Of a stretch of DNA of 23,605 bases, positions 1-8,351 are shown in pieces (within the stretch, counting starts at the first letter, position 1; each line of letters starts with the position of its first letter). This stretch comes from Acidiphilium sp. CAG:727 (GTDB taxonomy: Bacteria; Bacillota; Clostridia; Christensenellales; Borkfalkiaceae): positions 20,130 to 43,734 of the forward strand of contig FR898488.1 in assembly GCA_000437515.1 (NCBI GenBank), in the 5' to 3' direction. A program made the translations under genes and the position numbers. The notes below the pieces were generated by a model. It did no database searches. It had not been told where the DNA came from and saw only the letters and a program-made list of their open reading frames with translations.

Positions 1-697
1 TGGGGTTTACCGCACCGGCCGTATCGCCGAGCAGGGTTTCGGGTCTGGTGGTCGCAACGACTACGTATTCGTCGCTGTCTTTGAAATAATATCTGATATG
101 CCAAAGGTTGGAAGCCTCTTCGGAATATTCGACTTCGGCGTCGGAAAGCGCCGTTTTACACGTCGGGCACCAATTTATTATTCTTTTACCTTGATATATA
201 AGACCTTTGTCGTAAAGATTGACGAAGACTTCTTTTACCGCTTTGGAACATTTTTCGTCCATAGTGAACGCAAGACGAGACCAGTCGCAGGAAGCGCCGA
301 GACTTTTTAACTGTTCGACTATTCTGCCGCCGTACTTTTCTTTCCATTCCCACGCCCGCTCGAGAAATTTTTCTCTGCCGATTTCTTCTTTCGTATACCC
401 TTCGCTCTTAAGAAGGTCTACTACCTTCATTTCGGTAGCGATAGATGCGTGATCAGTTCCCGGCAGCCATAGAGCCTCGTAGCCCTGCATTCTCTTAAAA
501 CGAATGATGCTGTCCTGAATAGACTCGTCCAAAGCGTGCCCGATATGCAATTGCCCCGTTACGTTTGGCGGTGGGATAACGATAGTAAACGGAACTTTAT
601 CTTTATTCGGTTCGGCTTTGAAATAGCCGCCGTTTTCCCATTCTTCGTAAACGCGTTTTTCAAACTCTTTCGGATTGTATGTTTTCGACATCTCCAT
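1..697 (-). CDS. valS: Valyl-tRNA synthetase, N-terminal part (cut by window edge)
   Basis: Class I aminoacyl-tRNA synthetase that charges tRNA-Val in the cytoplasm. About 232 N-terminal residues are present out of a usual ~880; the rest lies left of the window. The visible protein has the ValS signature PPPNVTGQLHIGHAL (the HIGH motif) about 35-50 residues in, then LPGTDHASIAT, which is diagnostic for ValS over IleS and LeuS. The start of the editing domain follows, with a zinc-binding-like WCPTCKT and ATTRPETLLGDTAGAVNP at the truncated edge. I chose the ATG at 695-697 because GGAG lies 9 bases upstream; a second in-frame ATG at 689-691 has no well-placed ribosome binding site. It is transcribed away from the ABC operon from its own strong promoter. 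No T-box leader is visible in the ~50-base 5' UTR. Confidence 0.95.
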   Translation of the reverse strand, partial: MEMSKTYNPKEFEKRVYEEWENGGYFKAEPNKDKVPFTIVIPPPNVTGQLHIGHALDESIQDSIIRFKRMQGYEALWLPGTDHASIATEMKVVDLLKSEGYTKEEIGREKFLERAWEWKEKYGGRIVEQLKSLGASCDWSRLAFTMDEKCSKAVKEVFVNLYDKGLIYQGKRIINWCPTCKTALSDAEVEYSEEASNLWHIRYYFKDSDEYVVVATTRPETLLGDTAGAVNP

Positions 698-753
698 ATT
701 ACGTTTCTCCGATTTTACAATTTGTGTTTTGTTAAAAATAGTAAAGTAGTAAT

Positions 754-782
754 ATTATAATACTAAACTCGGGCAATGTCAA
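754..782 (-). promoter_or_regulatory. valS promoter, consensus sigma-A
   Basis: On the minus strand a perfect -35 TTGACA (782-777) is followed by a 17-base spacer and a perfect -10 TATAAT (759-754). The predicted start is near 747, giving a leader of about 50 bases before the valS ATG. The -10 region is itself palindromic (TATTATAATA), so a plus-strand -10 also exists here, but without a matching -35 at proper spacing. Confidence 0.85.
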
Positions 783-879
783 ATAAAAGTCGGCAAACAT
801 ATAATATTATTGTAATCGTCGGAGCAAAATTTCCGCATTTTACGGCAAGAAAGGCGACGACGAAATGCAAGGAGATTAT

Positions 880-1890
880 ATGAAAAAATTAATATCCGCG
901 CTGATGGCGGCGGTATTTATGCTGCTTCCGATTTCGGCGTGCAAAAAAAACGACGGCGGACTGACGAAAGTACGGCTTAACGAAGTTACTCATTCGATAT
1001 TTTACGCGCCTTTATACGTTGCGATCGAAAACGGATTTTTCGAAAACGAAGGTCTGCAAATTGAACTTACAAACGGCGGCGGAGCAGATAAAACCATGAC
1101 CGCATTGCTGTCAAAAAGCGCCGATGTAGGGCTTATGGGCGTCGAGGCGACCATGTACGTTTATCTCGAAGGCAAAAAAGACTGCCCCAAAATAATAGGA
1201 CAATTAACGAAGAGAGACGGTTCGTTTTTGATTTCGCGAATCGACGAGCCTGATTTTAAGTGGGAAAACTTAAAAGGAAAAGAGGTTCTTGCCGGACGCA
1301 CGGGCGGAGTACCCGCGATGACGCTTGAATACGTAGTCAATAAACACGGTTTATTCGACGGACAGAACGTGAACTTAAATCACGACGTCGCTTTTAATCT
1401 GATGGGACCCGCATTCGAAGGCGGCACCGGAGATTACACTACTCTGTTCGAACCCACCGCTAGCGAATATCAAAGAGCGGGCAAAGGTTATATCGTTGCG
1501 AGCGTAGGCGAAGAGAGCGGAGAAATACCCTACACCGCCTTTACGGCGCTGAACAGTTACGTGAACAAAAACAAAGAAACCGTGAAAAAATTTATCCGCG
1601 CGATTTATAAAGCGATGGAATACCTGCAAACGACCGACGAAGACACGGTCGCCGAAAGCATTTTGAAACAGTTCCCCGGAACGAGCAAACAATCCGTTGC
1701 CGATTCGATAAGAAGTTATAAACGAATAGACGCATGGACTACCCGCCTTGCCATGAACGAAAACGCATTCAATAATCTGCAAACCGTTATGGAAAATGCT
1801 AAAGAACTGAAAAAACGAGTAGAATACGGCGCAATAACGGAAAACGCTTACGCAAACGGCGTTTACGACGAACTTTACAAAGTGAAATAA
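880..1890 (+). CDS. ABC transporter substrate-binding lipoprotein (NMT1/SsuA-like)
   Basis: Extracytoplasmic solute receptor for the importer encoded by the next two genes; 336 residues, normal for the family. The N-terminus is a lipoprotein signal: KK, a hydrophobic stretch, then the lipobox I-S-A-C with Cys21 as the lipidated residue. The mature part starts with the family pattern around residues 38-60 (FYAPLYVAIENGFFENEGLQIEL) typical of NMT1/THI5-like and SsuA-like receptors. I start at 880, not the upstream in-frame ATG at 865, because AAGGAG precedes 880 by about 6 bases and the lipoprotein signal begins there. The ligand cannot be read from sequence: alkanesulfonates, thiamine precursors and riboflavin are all transported by this class. 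No TPP or FMN riboswitch is recognisable upstream. It is followed 19 bases later by the ATPase gene. Confidence 0.9.
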   Translation: MKKLISALMAAVFMLLPISACKKNDGGLTKVRLNEVTHSIFYAPLYVAIENGFFENEGLQIELTNGGGADKTMTALLSKSADVGLMGVEATMYVYLEGKKDCPKIIGQLTKRDGSFLISRIDEPDFKWENLKGKEVLAGRTGGVPAMTLEYVVNKHGLFDGQNVNLNHDVAFNLMGPAFEGGTGDYTTLFEPTASEYQRAGKGYIVASVGEESGEIPYTAFTALNSYVNKNKETVKKFIRAIYKAMEYLQTTDEDTVAESILKQFPGTSKQSVADSIRSYKRIDAWTTRLAMNENAFNNLQTVMENAKELKKRVEYGAITENAYANGVYDELYKVK

Positions 1891-1909
1891 CGAACAGAGG
1901 TTACTACGG

Positions 1910-2674
1910 ATGAAAGAATCGGTAAAACTGAATAGAATATCTTTAACCTACCAGACTCCGGAAACGGAGATAAAAGCGCTTGAAAACGTATCTTTCACCG
2001 TACACGAAGGAGAATTCGTTTCCGTAATCGGTCCGTCCGGTTGCGGAAAAACAAGCGTACTTTCTATAATTGCGGGACTTATAAAACCGAGCAGCGGCGA
2101 ATTGATATTCGGCGGCAATTCGAAAACGTCCGATTCGTCTATCGGTTATATGCTTCAAAAAGACGAACTATTCCCTTGGAGAACGATTGAAGGCAACGCT
2201 TATCTTCCGCTTGAAATAAAACGCGACAAAGACGAAAAACATCGCAAAATCGTTGAAAAACTCTTAAAAAAATATAATTTATGGGAATTCAGAAAATCTT
2301 ACCCGCACGAACTTTCCGGCGGCATGCGACAACGAGCCGCCCTTATAAGAACGCTCGCCGGCTCGCCCGGACTTTTACTTTTAGACGAGCCGTTTTCGGC
2401 TCTCGATTATCAGACGAGATTAGCGGTATGCGACGACGTTTACGATATAATCAAAAGCGAACGAAAAACGGCTATTCTCGTAACTCACGACATATCGGAA
2501 GCGATTGCGACTTCGGATAAAATAGTCGTACTTTCCGCCCGTCCGTCAAAAGTCGTAAATATACACGATATAGACACAGATAAATCGCTTACACCGTTAA
2601 AACGCAGAGAAGAAGCAGGTTTTTCAAAGTGGTTTGAAAGACTTTGGAGGGAACTTAACGATGAAAAAAAATAA
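1910..2674 (+). CDS. ABC transporter ATP-binding protein (SsuB/TauB-like)
   Basis: Cytoplasmic ATPase of the importer, 254 residues. All motifs are intact: Walker A GPSGCGKTS (41-49), Q-loop at Gln83, signature LSGGMRQR (135-142), Walker B LLLLDEP (155-161) and switch His193 (THD). The sequence and context fit the nitrate/sulfonate/taurine-type importer group. It is the middle gene of the operon; its last 14 bases overlap the start of the permease gene, suggesting coupled translation. The ribosome binding site is a modest AGAGG about 9 bases before the ATG. Confidence 0.93.
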   Translation: MKESVKLNRISLTYQTPETEIKALENVSFTVHEGEFVSVIGPSGCGKTSVLSIIAGLIKPSSGELIFGGNSKTSDSSIGYMLQKDELFPWRTIEGNAYLPLEIKRDKDEKHRKIVEKLLKKYNLWEFRKSYPHELSGGMRQRAALIRTLAGSPGLLLLDEPFSALDYQTRLAVCDDVYDIIKSERKTAILVTHDISEAIATSDKIVVLSARPSKVVNIHDIDTDKSLTPLKRREEAGFSKWFERLWRELNDEKK

Positions 2675-3479
2675 AACCGATTTTTCGAGAGAACATTTGC
2701 TTTTCGTTAAAAAAAGAAGGCAAAATACTATATTCATACACGCCGTAAGAATCGCCGTTTTGATTATATTTTTCACTTTATGGGAATTGGCGGCTAAATT
2801 CGAGTTGATTGACAGTTTTTTAATGAGTTCGCCTTCGAGAATAGTAATAACTATTAAAGATTTAATCAAAAACGGCGATTTATGGAAGCATATCGGTACT
2901 ACTCTTTACGAAACTTTTGCCGGATTTGCGATTGCAACTATTATCGGAACGGCAGTTGCGATACTCCTATGGTGGTCCGAAACCTTACGAAAAATAGCGG
3001 AACCGTATATAATCGTACTTAATTCATTGCCTAAAATCGCGTTAGGTCCGATAATTATCGTGTGGTTCGGAAGCGGTATGAAATCCATAGTCTTTATGGC
3101 TGTAATCATAACCGTAATAGTAACCACGATAACTATGCAAAACGGATTTCTCGCGACCGAAGAAGGGAAAATAATGTTGATGAAATCTTTGGGCGCGAAT
3201 AAATTTCAGATTTTGACGAAACTCGTGCTCCCCTGTTCTCTGCCGACTTTCATATCGTGTTTGAAGATAAACGTCGGCATGGCGTGGATAGGATCGATTA
3301 TGGGCGAATATCTTACCTCGCGCCAAGGAATCGGATACTTAATAGTGTACGGGGGACAGGTTTTCAAACTCGATCTGGTAATGGCAAGCACCGTAATATT
3401 ATGCGCGTTGGCAGGGCTGATGTATGCGATAGTAGCCGTTTTTGAAAAAATAGCAACAAAAAGATCAGAAAAGAAATAA
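2661..3479 (+). CDS. ABC transporter permease (SsuC/TauC-like)
   Basis: Membrane subunit of the importer, 272 residues. It has a short charged N-terminus, a first transmembrane helix around residues 27-45 and further hydrophobic segments consistent with about six helices of the BPD_transp_1 fold. The cytoplasmic EAA-type loop that docks on the ATPase is visible as MKSLGANKFQILTKLVLP around residue 170. Near the end is EYLTSRQGIGYLIV, typical of SsuC-like permeases. I start at 2661, preceded by GGAGG at 10 bases, rather than the in-frame upstream ATG at 2634, which lies deep in the ATPase gene and lacks a site. It is the last gene of the operon, closed by the terminator at 3548-3593. Confidence 0.92.
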   Translation: MKKNKTDFSREHLLFVKKRRQNTIFIHAVRIAVLIIFFTLWELAAKFELIDSFLMSSPSRIVITIKDLIKNGDLWKHIGTTLYETFAGFAIATIIGTAVAILLWWSETLRKIAEPYIIVLNSLPKIALGPIIIVWFGSGMKSIVFMAVIITVIVTTITMQNGFLATEEGKIMLMKSLGANKFQILTKLVLPCSLPTFISCLKINVGMAWIGSIMGEYLTSRQGIGYLIVYGGQVFKLDLVMASTVILCALAGLMYAIVAVFEKIATKRSEKK

Positions 3480-3492
3480 TTATAAAAACAAT

Positions 3493-3518
3493 GATAATAT
3501 CGTTAGATAATATCGTTA
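3493..3518 (+). repeat. Perfect tandem duplication of a 13-bp unit
   Basis: GATAATATCGTTA occurs twice head-to-tail (3493-3505 and 3506-3518) just downstream of the permease stop. Each unit contains the small dyad GATA-A-TATC. The function is unknown; it could be a simple slippage duplication or paired protein-binding half-sites. Confidence 0.7.
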
Positions 3519-3547
3519 ATTTTTATAATTTTTACGAAAAACGGTAT

Positions 3548-3593
3548 ATATAAAAGCGACGCATACGATTTACCGCATACGTCGCTTTTATAT
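3548..3593. terminator. Bidirectional intrinsic terminator between convergent operons
   Basis: A 14-bp perfect outer stem (3548-3561 with 3580-3593, core AAAAGCGACG/CGTCGCTTTT) extends inward with mismatches to a small loop. T-rich tracts leave the stem on both strands. It separates the plus-strand ABC operon from the end of the minus-strand hslO operon. Confidence 0.85.
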
Positions 3594-3611
3594 TAAATTT
3601 AATTTCTTATT

Positions 3612-4412
3612 TCAATGTAATTTCTTATAGATATAATCGTTTTTATATTTCGCGTCGTCGTCAATCTCGCCGCCGAGTTCTTCGATTGCAAGTTTGATTT
3701 CTTTATAATCGAGATACGAGAGAGATGAACGTCTGATAGTCGAAAGCAAAACGTCGAGCGCCCGTTCATCGCCGTACTTACCGAGATATTCCGCGTTTAC
3801 CGAATAATCATTCGGATTATCTTCGAAGTTTTTTACGAGTAAACGGTAAACCCTGTCGTCGGGCGAACAAGCAGATAAAATCTCGACGAAATATTTTTTC
3901 GCCTTATTCGAATTTCCGAAGTTATCGAGTATATCTTCTTTTACCTCGTCCGCGTCGTCTTTAAGAATTTCCGTTATGGTTTCGGCAAGACTGTCGCCGC
4001 AATCGTCGCCCGAAAGCGCAGCGACCAATACTCCGTAGTTTTCTCTGATCCTTTTATCGAATCTTATTACGTTAAGACAATAAGTCGCCAACTCGTCGCC
4101 GCTATTTTCGCCTATACATTTAAGTAAGCCGGTAAACACACCTTCCCTGCGAGAAAGTTCGTCGCAAAGGAAATCCGAAACGGAAACCCCGCGCGAAACG
4201 CAATCTTTAAGACAATCGATAAGTTCTTCATCGGTTAAATCCGCAAAATAGCGTTCGGGCGATTTTCCGCTTAACTCTTTGAGCGGAGTCTTGCCGAATT
4301 CGTTATAAACTTCACCGACTTTATTTTCAAGTTCGTCTTCCGTAAATTTACCGCTGTTTTTAATTATATAATTTCTGAAATAATTTTCGAATAAAGAATC
4401 GATATCTATCAT
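3612..4412 (-). CDS. Hypothetical all-helical protein, HEAT-like C-terminus
   Basis: I do not recognise this 266-residue protein. It is predicted soluble, with no signal peptide or membrane segment, acidic and probably all-helical. Residues from about 85 to 255 read like degenerate HEAT/PBS-lyase-type repeats; the clearest is the last (LGKYGDERALDVLLSTIRRSSLSYLDYKEIKLAIEELG), where a helix pair tracks conserved Asp/Glu and Leu positions. Its ATG overlaps the TPR gene's stop by 4 bases (ATGA), with AAGG 6 bases upstream, so it is translationally coupled. It is the last gene of the four-gene operon starting at 8230. HEAT-like proteins are usually scaffolds, so a binding role with the TPR protein is an inference. 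The family assignment is weak. Confidence 0.8.
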   Translation of the reverse strand: MIDIDSLFENYFRNYIIKNSGKFTEDELENKVGEVYNEFGKTPLKELSGKSPERYFADLTDEELIDCLKDCVSRGVSVSDFLCDELSRREGVFTGLLKCIGENSGDELATYCLNVIRFDKRIRENYGVLVAALSGDDCGDSLAETITEILKDDADEVKEDILDNFGNSNKAKKYFVEILSACSPDDRVYRLLVKNFEDNPNDYSVNAEYLGKYGDERALDVLLSTIRRSSLSYLDYKEIKLAIEELGGEIDDDAKYKNDYIYKKLH

Positions 4413-6112
4413 ACTTTACCTTCGTCGGCATAACTTAACAATTCGTCGACGTTTTCCTTTTTAGCATTGAAAAACTTATACAACATTTTCTTCGCATTGG
4501 CACTCGTTTTAACCGCGTCGGAATATACGAATATCGCGCAAGCCAAAGAACAAACGTCTTTCGCTTTGGTTATCGCTTTATTTCTTATAAGTATACGCTG
4601 AAAATTTTCTGCGCCGCCGTACAGTTTGGAATAATCGCAATCGAAAAGCATCGTACACAAACCTAAAGCGTACGAATACGCGGCGGTAAACTGCTCGTAT
4701 CCTCTCTGGGCAAAGCACGGCATATCGATTATTATTTTTTTGAAATATCCGTTGTAGGTCATACCGATTTCGCCGTAAAATCCGAAATCGCATAGCATAG
4801 AAACGTATTTACGTTTGATCTCGCCGCTTAACTTTCCCAAAACGAGTTTCTTTGAAAGATATCTCTTGAAAGTTTCGCCGTTCTGCACGCAAATCAATCC
4901 CGCAGCGGTTTGTAACGCGGTATCTTCGCTTGCAATCGCCCAATCGACGTATTCGCGGACGGTATCCGCCCCGACGTCGCCTATTTTAATTTCTCTCCTG
5001 AATAATCGCAACAAAACCGAAAGCCTTTCCTCCGCGACGTCTGTCGGAATATCGAAAGAAACGCCTATTTTTTTTATTTCGACTTTTCCGCTTTCGGCTT
5101 TGTCCGCTAATTTTTTATAATATAAAGCATTGGGATTAAGCGTATATACGTACTCTTTTGCAAATAATTCTCTCGCGCGCGAATAATCGCCGCGGTTATA
5201 TTCGATTACGCCTTTTAAGTGCAATAATCCCCTTTCAAACGGAAATTCGGGCAAATATTTATCAAGTAATTTAACTGCGGATTCCTCGTCTTCATAATCG
5301 TATAATGTTGCGACCTGCATATATCTTTCGTCGCTTCCTTCCGTTGCGGACGCTGCGATTTTGCCTAAATATTCCCTGCACTTTTCATCGTCGCAGAGCG
5401 TCGAATATAAGTATACGGGAAGAGTCATTTCACGGACGGTTATTTTATCGCCCAATTCAGCCAAAGCAAGTTCCAAATCTTTTTTTGCCGCTTCGTTGTC
5501 GTTCAACGAAAATTCCGCATAAGATTTTTCCCAAAGAGCGTCTCCTTTGATAGAGTTATATTCCGCAGCCTTTTCGGCATTTTTAACGGCTTTTTCGTAC
5601 TCGGCGCCCGCATTGCATTTTCTCGCCGCTTCAAGATATTCTTCGTATTTCGATTTGCCGTCGGCAGAATACGCAATATGAAATTGCGAACGAAAATCGT
5701 CGTCGTATTCTTCGCGGTCATTCATAAATTCGTCTAAAACGTCGTTATACAGGCACGATTCTGCGCCCGGACACTCAAATTGTCTGTCAAAGTAATAAGT
5801 TGCCTTCTCTCTGTCGCCCTTGAAATAATAATTCGCGCCCAGACCGTTGAATCCGTCGGCGTAATACTCTTCCGGCGCAGACGAAAGAAATTCGTTCCAT
5901 TTATCTATCGCAAGATCGTAAAAACCCATTTCGGAATAAATATCCGCCATATGCGCGTAGGCGTTGCGACTGCAATTTTTGCGTTTCGTGTAAAAATATA
6001 AAGCGTAAAGCGCGGCGGAGTAATCACCTTCGTCGCACTTCTTATTCGCATAAGCCGAAATTTCGTCAAGCGTCTTCTTAAATTGTATTACGTTCGTCTT
6101 TTTTTCGCTCAT
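4409..6112 (-). CDS. Large TPR-repeat protein, hypothetical
   Basis: A 567-residue cytoplasmic-looking protein without signal peptide or membrane helix. Tetratricopeptide-like helix pairs fill at least the first 340 residues: around 35-125 (YAHMADIYSEMGFYDLAIDKW, GLGANYYFKGDREKATYYFDRQ), around 170-220 (AEYEKAVKNAEKAAEY) and around 295-320 (LLHLKGVIEYNRGDYSRARELF). The C-terminal 230 residues are also helical but not clearly TPR, and contain a Cys-containing GLCTMLFDCDY segment. It is a probable protein-binding scaffold; no enzymatic motif is visible. Its ATG overlaps the hslO stop by 4 bases (ATGA), with AGGA just before it, and its own stop overlaps the next gene in the same way. I cannot name an orthologous group. 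Confidence 0.85.
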   Translation of the reverse strand: MSEKKTNVIQFKKTLDEISAYANKKCDEGDYSAALYALYFYTKRKNCSRNAYAHMADIYSEMGFYDLAIDKWNEFLSSAPEEYYADGFNGLGANYYFKGDREKATYYFDRQFECPGAESCLYNDVLDEFMNDREEYDDDFRSQFHIAYSADGKSKYEEYLEAARKCNAGAEYEKAVKNAEKAAEYNSIKGDALWEKSYAEFSLNDNEAAKKDLELALAELGDKITVREMTLPVYLYSTLCDDEKCREYLGKIAASATEGSDERYMQVATLYDYEDEESAVKLLDKYLPEFPFERGLLHLKGVIEYNRGDYSRARELFAKEYVYTLNPNALYYKKLADKAESGKVEIKKIGVSFDIPTDVAEERLSVLLRLFRREIKIGDVGADTVREYVDWAIASEDTALQTAAGLICVQNGETFKRYLSKKLVLGKLSGEIKRKYVSMLCDFGFYGEIGMTYNGYFKKIIIDMPCFAQRGYEQFTAAYSYALGLCTMLFDCDYSKLYGGAENFQRILIRNKAITKAKDVCSLACAIFVYSDAVKTSANAKKMLYKFFNAKKENVDELLSYADEGKV

Positions 6113-6978
6113 TTATCCTGTGTACCGAAAAGTCTGTCGACGTCTTCCGCCGTGTAAATGTACTTGCGATTGCAAAACTCGCAACCGACTTCGACTTTTC
6201 CTTCTTTTTCGACGGTATCTAAAAATTCGTCCTTTCCGAGCGAAATCAATACTTTATCTATATAACTTTGAGAACAATTGCATTTATAGTAAGTTTCGGT
6301 TTCCGTAAACGCATACTCGGGAAAGTATTTTTTACATACTCCGTCGCCGCCGTCGTCGCTTATTTTAAGGCTTATATCGTCAAAGCAATTTATAAGACAT
6401 TCCGCCTTCGTAAGGTCTTCTTCCGGGCAATCAGGTAAAGGCTGAACGATTACAGCCCCTGCCCCCGAGCAAAGACCGTCTTTCCCGATAAGAACGCCTA
6501 TCGCCATAGCCGTAGGCTGTTGTTCGCTGTAAGCGTAGTAAGCCGTAAAATCTTCGGCTATTTCTCCGCTGATAAGTCTGCACCTGCCGACGTAAGGCTC
6601 TTTCATTCCCAAATCTTTTACGACCGTTATATATCCGTTTTTACCGACGACCGCCGAAACGTCCAATTTACCGTTCTTTTTAAGCGGAGCGTCAACCTGC
6701 GGATTATAAATACACCCTCTGACGTTTCCGTTAGCGTTACCGGCAGTAACGATTTTACCGCCGAGTCCTCCGCCGTCAATCGTAACGGAAAGTTTGGAAT
6801 TTTCATCTTTAAGACACGACGCCATAAACGCCGTAGCGGTTAAAGTTCTGCCGAGAGCCGCCGCGCATACGGGCGATAAACCGTGAATTTTTATCGCTTC
6901 GTTTACGACGTCGGTCGTATCGAGCACCGCAAGCGAAATGCGATTATCGAAAATCAGCGTTTTATAAATTTTACCCAT
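6109..6978 (-). CDS. hslO: Hsp33 redox-regulated molecular chaperone
   Basis: Cytoplasmic holdase chaperone activated by oxidation and unfolding of its zinc-binding C-terminus. It has 289 residues, the normal length. The N-terminal beta/alpha domain carries family patterns such as AALGRTLTATAFMASCLK (40-57), LSVTIDGGGLGGKIVTAGNANGNVRGCIYNP (63-93) and SEQQPTAMAIGVLIG (151-165). The four zinc-binding cysteines are all present as CNC (C233, C235) and CEFC (C266, C269). Only one base separates it from the upstream membrane protein stop, and its own stop overlaps the TPR gene. There is no good Shine-Dalgarno, so it probably relies on coupled translation. In many bacteria hslO is monocistronic or beside hslR, so this TPR/HEAT company is a notable context. 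Confidence 0.96.
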   Translation of the reverse strand: MGKIYKTLIFDNRISLAVLDTTDVVNEAIKIHGLSPVCAAALGRTLTATAFMASCLKDENSKLSVTIDGGGLGGKIVTAGNANGNVRGCIYNPQVDAPLKKNGKLDVSAVVGKNGYITVVKDLGMKEPYVGRCRLISGEIAEDFTAYYAYSEQQPTAMAIGVLIGKDGLCSGAGAVIVQPLPDCPEEDLTKAECLINCFDDISLKISDDGGDGVCKKYFPEYAFTETETYYKCNCSQSYIDKVLISLGKDEFLDTVEKEGKVEVGCEFCNRKYIYTAEDVDRLFGTQDK

Positions 6979-6979
6979 T

Positions 6980-8230
6980 TTATTTTTTGTTTTTCTTTCT
7001 GTCTTTTATATCCGACGCTTCGTTCGCTTCGGCGTCTTTACCCTTTTTAGGATCGTCGGCGGAATTCATAAGTTCGTCGATAGTCGGAGCAATATCGCCG
7101 CTGTGTTCTTCGACGTATTTGTCGCTGTCTTCACGCATCGCGCGCTTCGTCGCTTCGAGTTTTTCAAGGTCGGCTCTCGTGAAACTGGTCGGGAGTTCGT
7201 ATATTTCGATCTCGGAGTCGGTAATCGGCTTGACGGGTTTCGAAACGAGTTTCGACCTCTCGATAACCTCCGCCTCTCCGTCGGTCTGCTCTTCGGTCTG
7301 AGGTTTATATATACCTCTGTTCTTCTTCGCTCCGGGAACTTTATCGTTGATATACGTATCGAAAACCCAATGAGAATAGTCCGTCCAGATAAGCATAAAC
7401 AGGGAGAATCCCCATATTACGACGATAAACCCGAATATAACGAGAAGAATCGGCATCGACTTGCCGAGCCACATTAAAAAGAAGAAAAGCGCGGCAAACG
7501 CAATAAAGAAAACGTTGGTGGGAATGAGCGCAATCGAAAGTATGAAAGAGTTTCTTATAAGTTTAAGAAAACTCATTTTGTAGGTCACTCCCAACGTAAC
7601 CATATACATAACCATCATCGTGACTATCGCTATTATCACGTAAGACAAAACCTGCGCTATTATAAGCAACCATCTTATCCCCTGACCTGTCGACAGCATG
7701 AGCGAAACCATATTTATAGACAGCGTAGATAACGCAATCATCACGAAATAAAATAAAAGCGAGAACAAAACCGTAAAAAAGTTTTGCTTGATCCCCTTCC
7801 AGAAATCGGAAGCGATCATAACTCCTTCCGCCCACACCATGTTTCGCATAACGTAAAACCCGCCCGAAACGCCTATCGCAAGAAAGAGTATACCGATAAG
7901 GGCTATAAGGAAAAATCTGAAGTTGATCGATAAAGTTATCTGCGCTTCCAGACCGACTGTGGCGGGATAAACGGGATAACCCGACAAATTGGCGGTTATC
8001 GGCGAGGCGACGACCTGAGCCGTTTTATACACGTACCTTAACACGAAAATCGCGATGAGCGGCAACGCGCATAACAAAGTCAACAAATTCAACCAGAATA
8101 ATTTGCCTTTGTTCGTTTTGAATACGTCCCAACCGAGACTCCACCTGTTGGTAGGAAGCGTAGAACGCGCGTATGATTCCGATCTCTCGGGACCTTCTAT
8201 CATTCTTGCAATAAAGCCTTTTTTTGCCAT
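6980..8230 (-). CDS. Six-helix membrane protein, DUF624/YesL-like, with cytosolic tail
   Basis: A 416-residue integral membrane protein. Hydrophobic helices lie near residues 44-66, 104-126, 150-175, 186-213, 228-252 and 258-282. A hydrophilic, strongly charged tail of about 120 residues (300-416) ends in a Lys-rich KDRKKNKK. The N-terminal SLGWDVFKTNKGKLFWLNLLTLL and the internal helix pattern resemble the DUF624/YesL family found beside sugar-uptake genes in Firmicutes, but it is about twice the usual ~200 residues. It is the first gene of the operon, with AGGT 7 bases before the ATG and a promoter at 8264-8292. No transport motif is seen, and the family assignment is tentative. Confidence 0.85.
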   Translation of the reverse strand: MAKKGFIARMIEGPERSESYARSTLPTNRWSLGWDVFKTNKGKLFWLNLLTLLCALPLIAIFVLRYVYKTAQVVASPITANLSGYPVYPATVGLEAQITLSINFRFFLIALIGILFLAIGVSGGFYVMRNMVWAEGVMIASDFWKGIKQNFFTVLFSLLFYFVMIALSTLSINMVSLMLSTGQGIRWLLIIAQVLSYVIIAIVTMMVMYMVTLGVTYKMSFLKLIRNSFILSIALIPTNVFFIAFAALFFFLMWLGKSMPILLVIFGFIVVIWGFSLFMLIWTDYSHWVFDTYINDKVPGAKKNRGIYKPQTEEQTDGEAEVIERSKLVSKPVKPITDSEIEIYELPTSFTRADLEKLEATKRAMREDSDKYVEEHSGDIAPTIDELMNSADDPKKGKDAEANEASDIKDRKKNKK

Positions 8231-8263
8231 TATTTTACCTGCATAATAAATTTTATCGACTAT

Positions 8264-8292
8264 ATAATATACTATAAAATAAATATATGCAA
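8264..8292 (-). promoter_or_regulatory. Promoter of the membrane protein-hslO-TPR-HEAT operon
   Basis: On the minus strand TTGCAT (8292-8287), a 17-base spacer and TATTAT (8269-8264) fit a sigma-A promoter. The start is expected near 8257, about 27 bases before the ATG. It lies in the 121-base divergent region shared with dapA; I see no comparably good plus-strand promoter for dapA there. Confidence 0.65.
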
Positions 8293-8351
8293 ACGAATTT
8301 TACTCCGTTTGTCCGAAAATTGGAAATTTTTCTCGCAATAAGGCTTAATAT

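Noticed and set aside
800..805. Plus-strand TATAAT as promoter of the ABC operon
   Set aside because: No acceptable -35 lies 16-18 bases upstream; the real promoter could not be decided.
780..879. Riboswitch (TPP or FMN) upstream of the ABC importer
   Set aside because: No conserved riboswitch core is recognisable in this short AT-rich leader.
1375..1782. Long antisense open frame (135 codons) inside the substrate-binding protein gene
   Set aside because: Shadow of the real gene's codon bias; no family features and no ribosome site.
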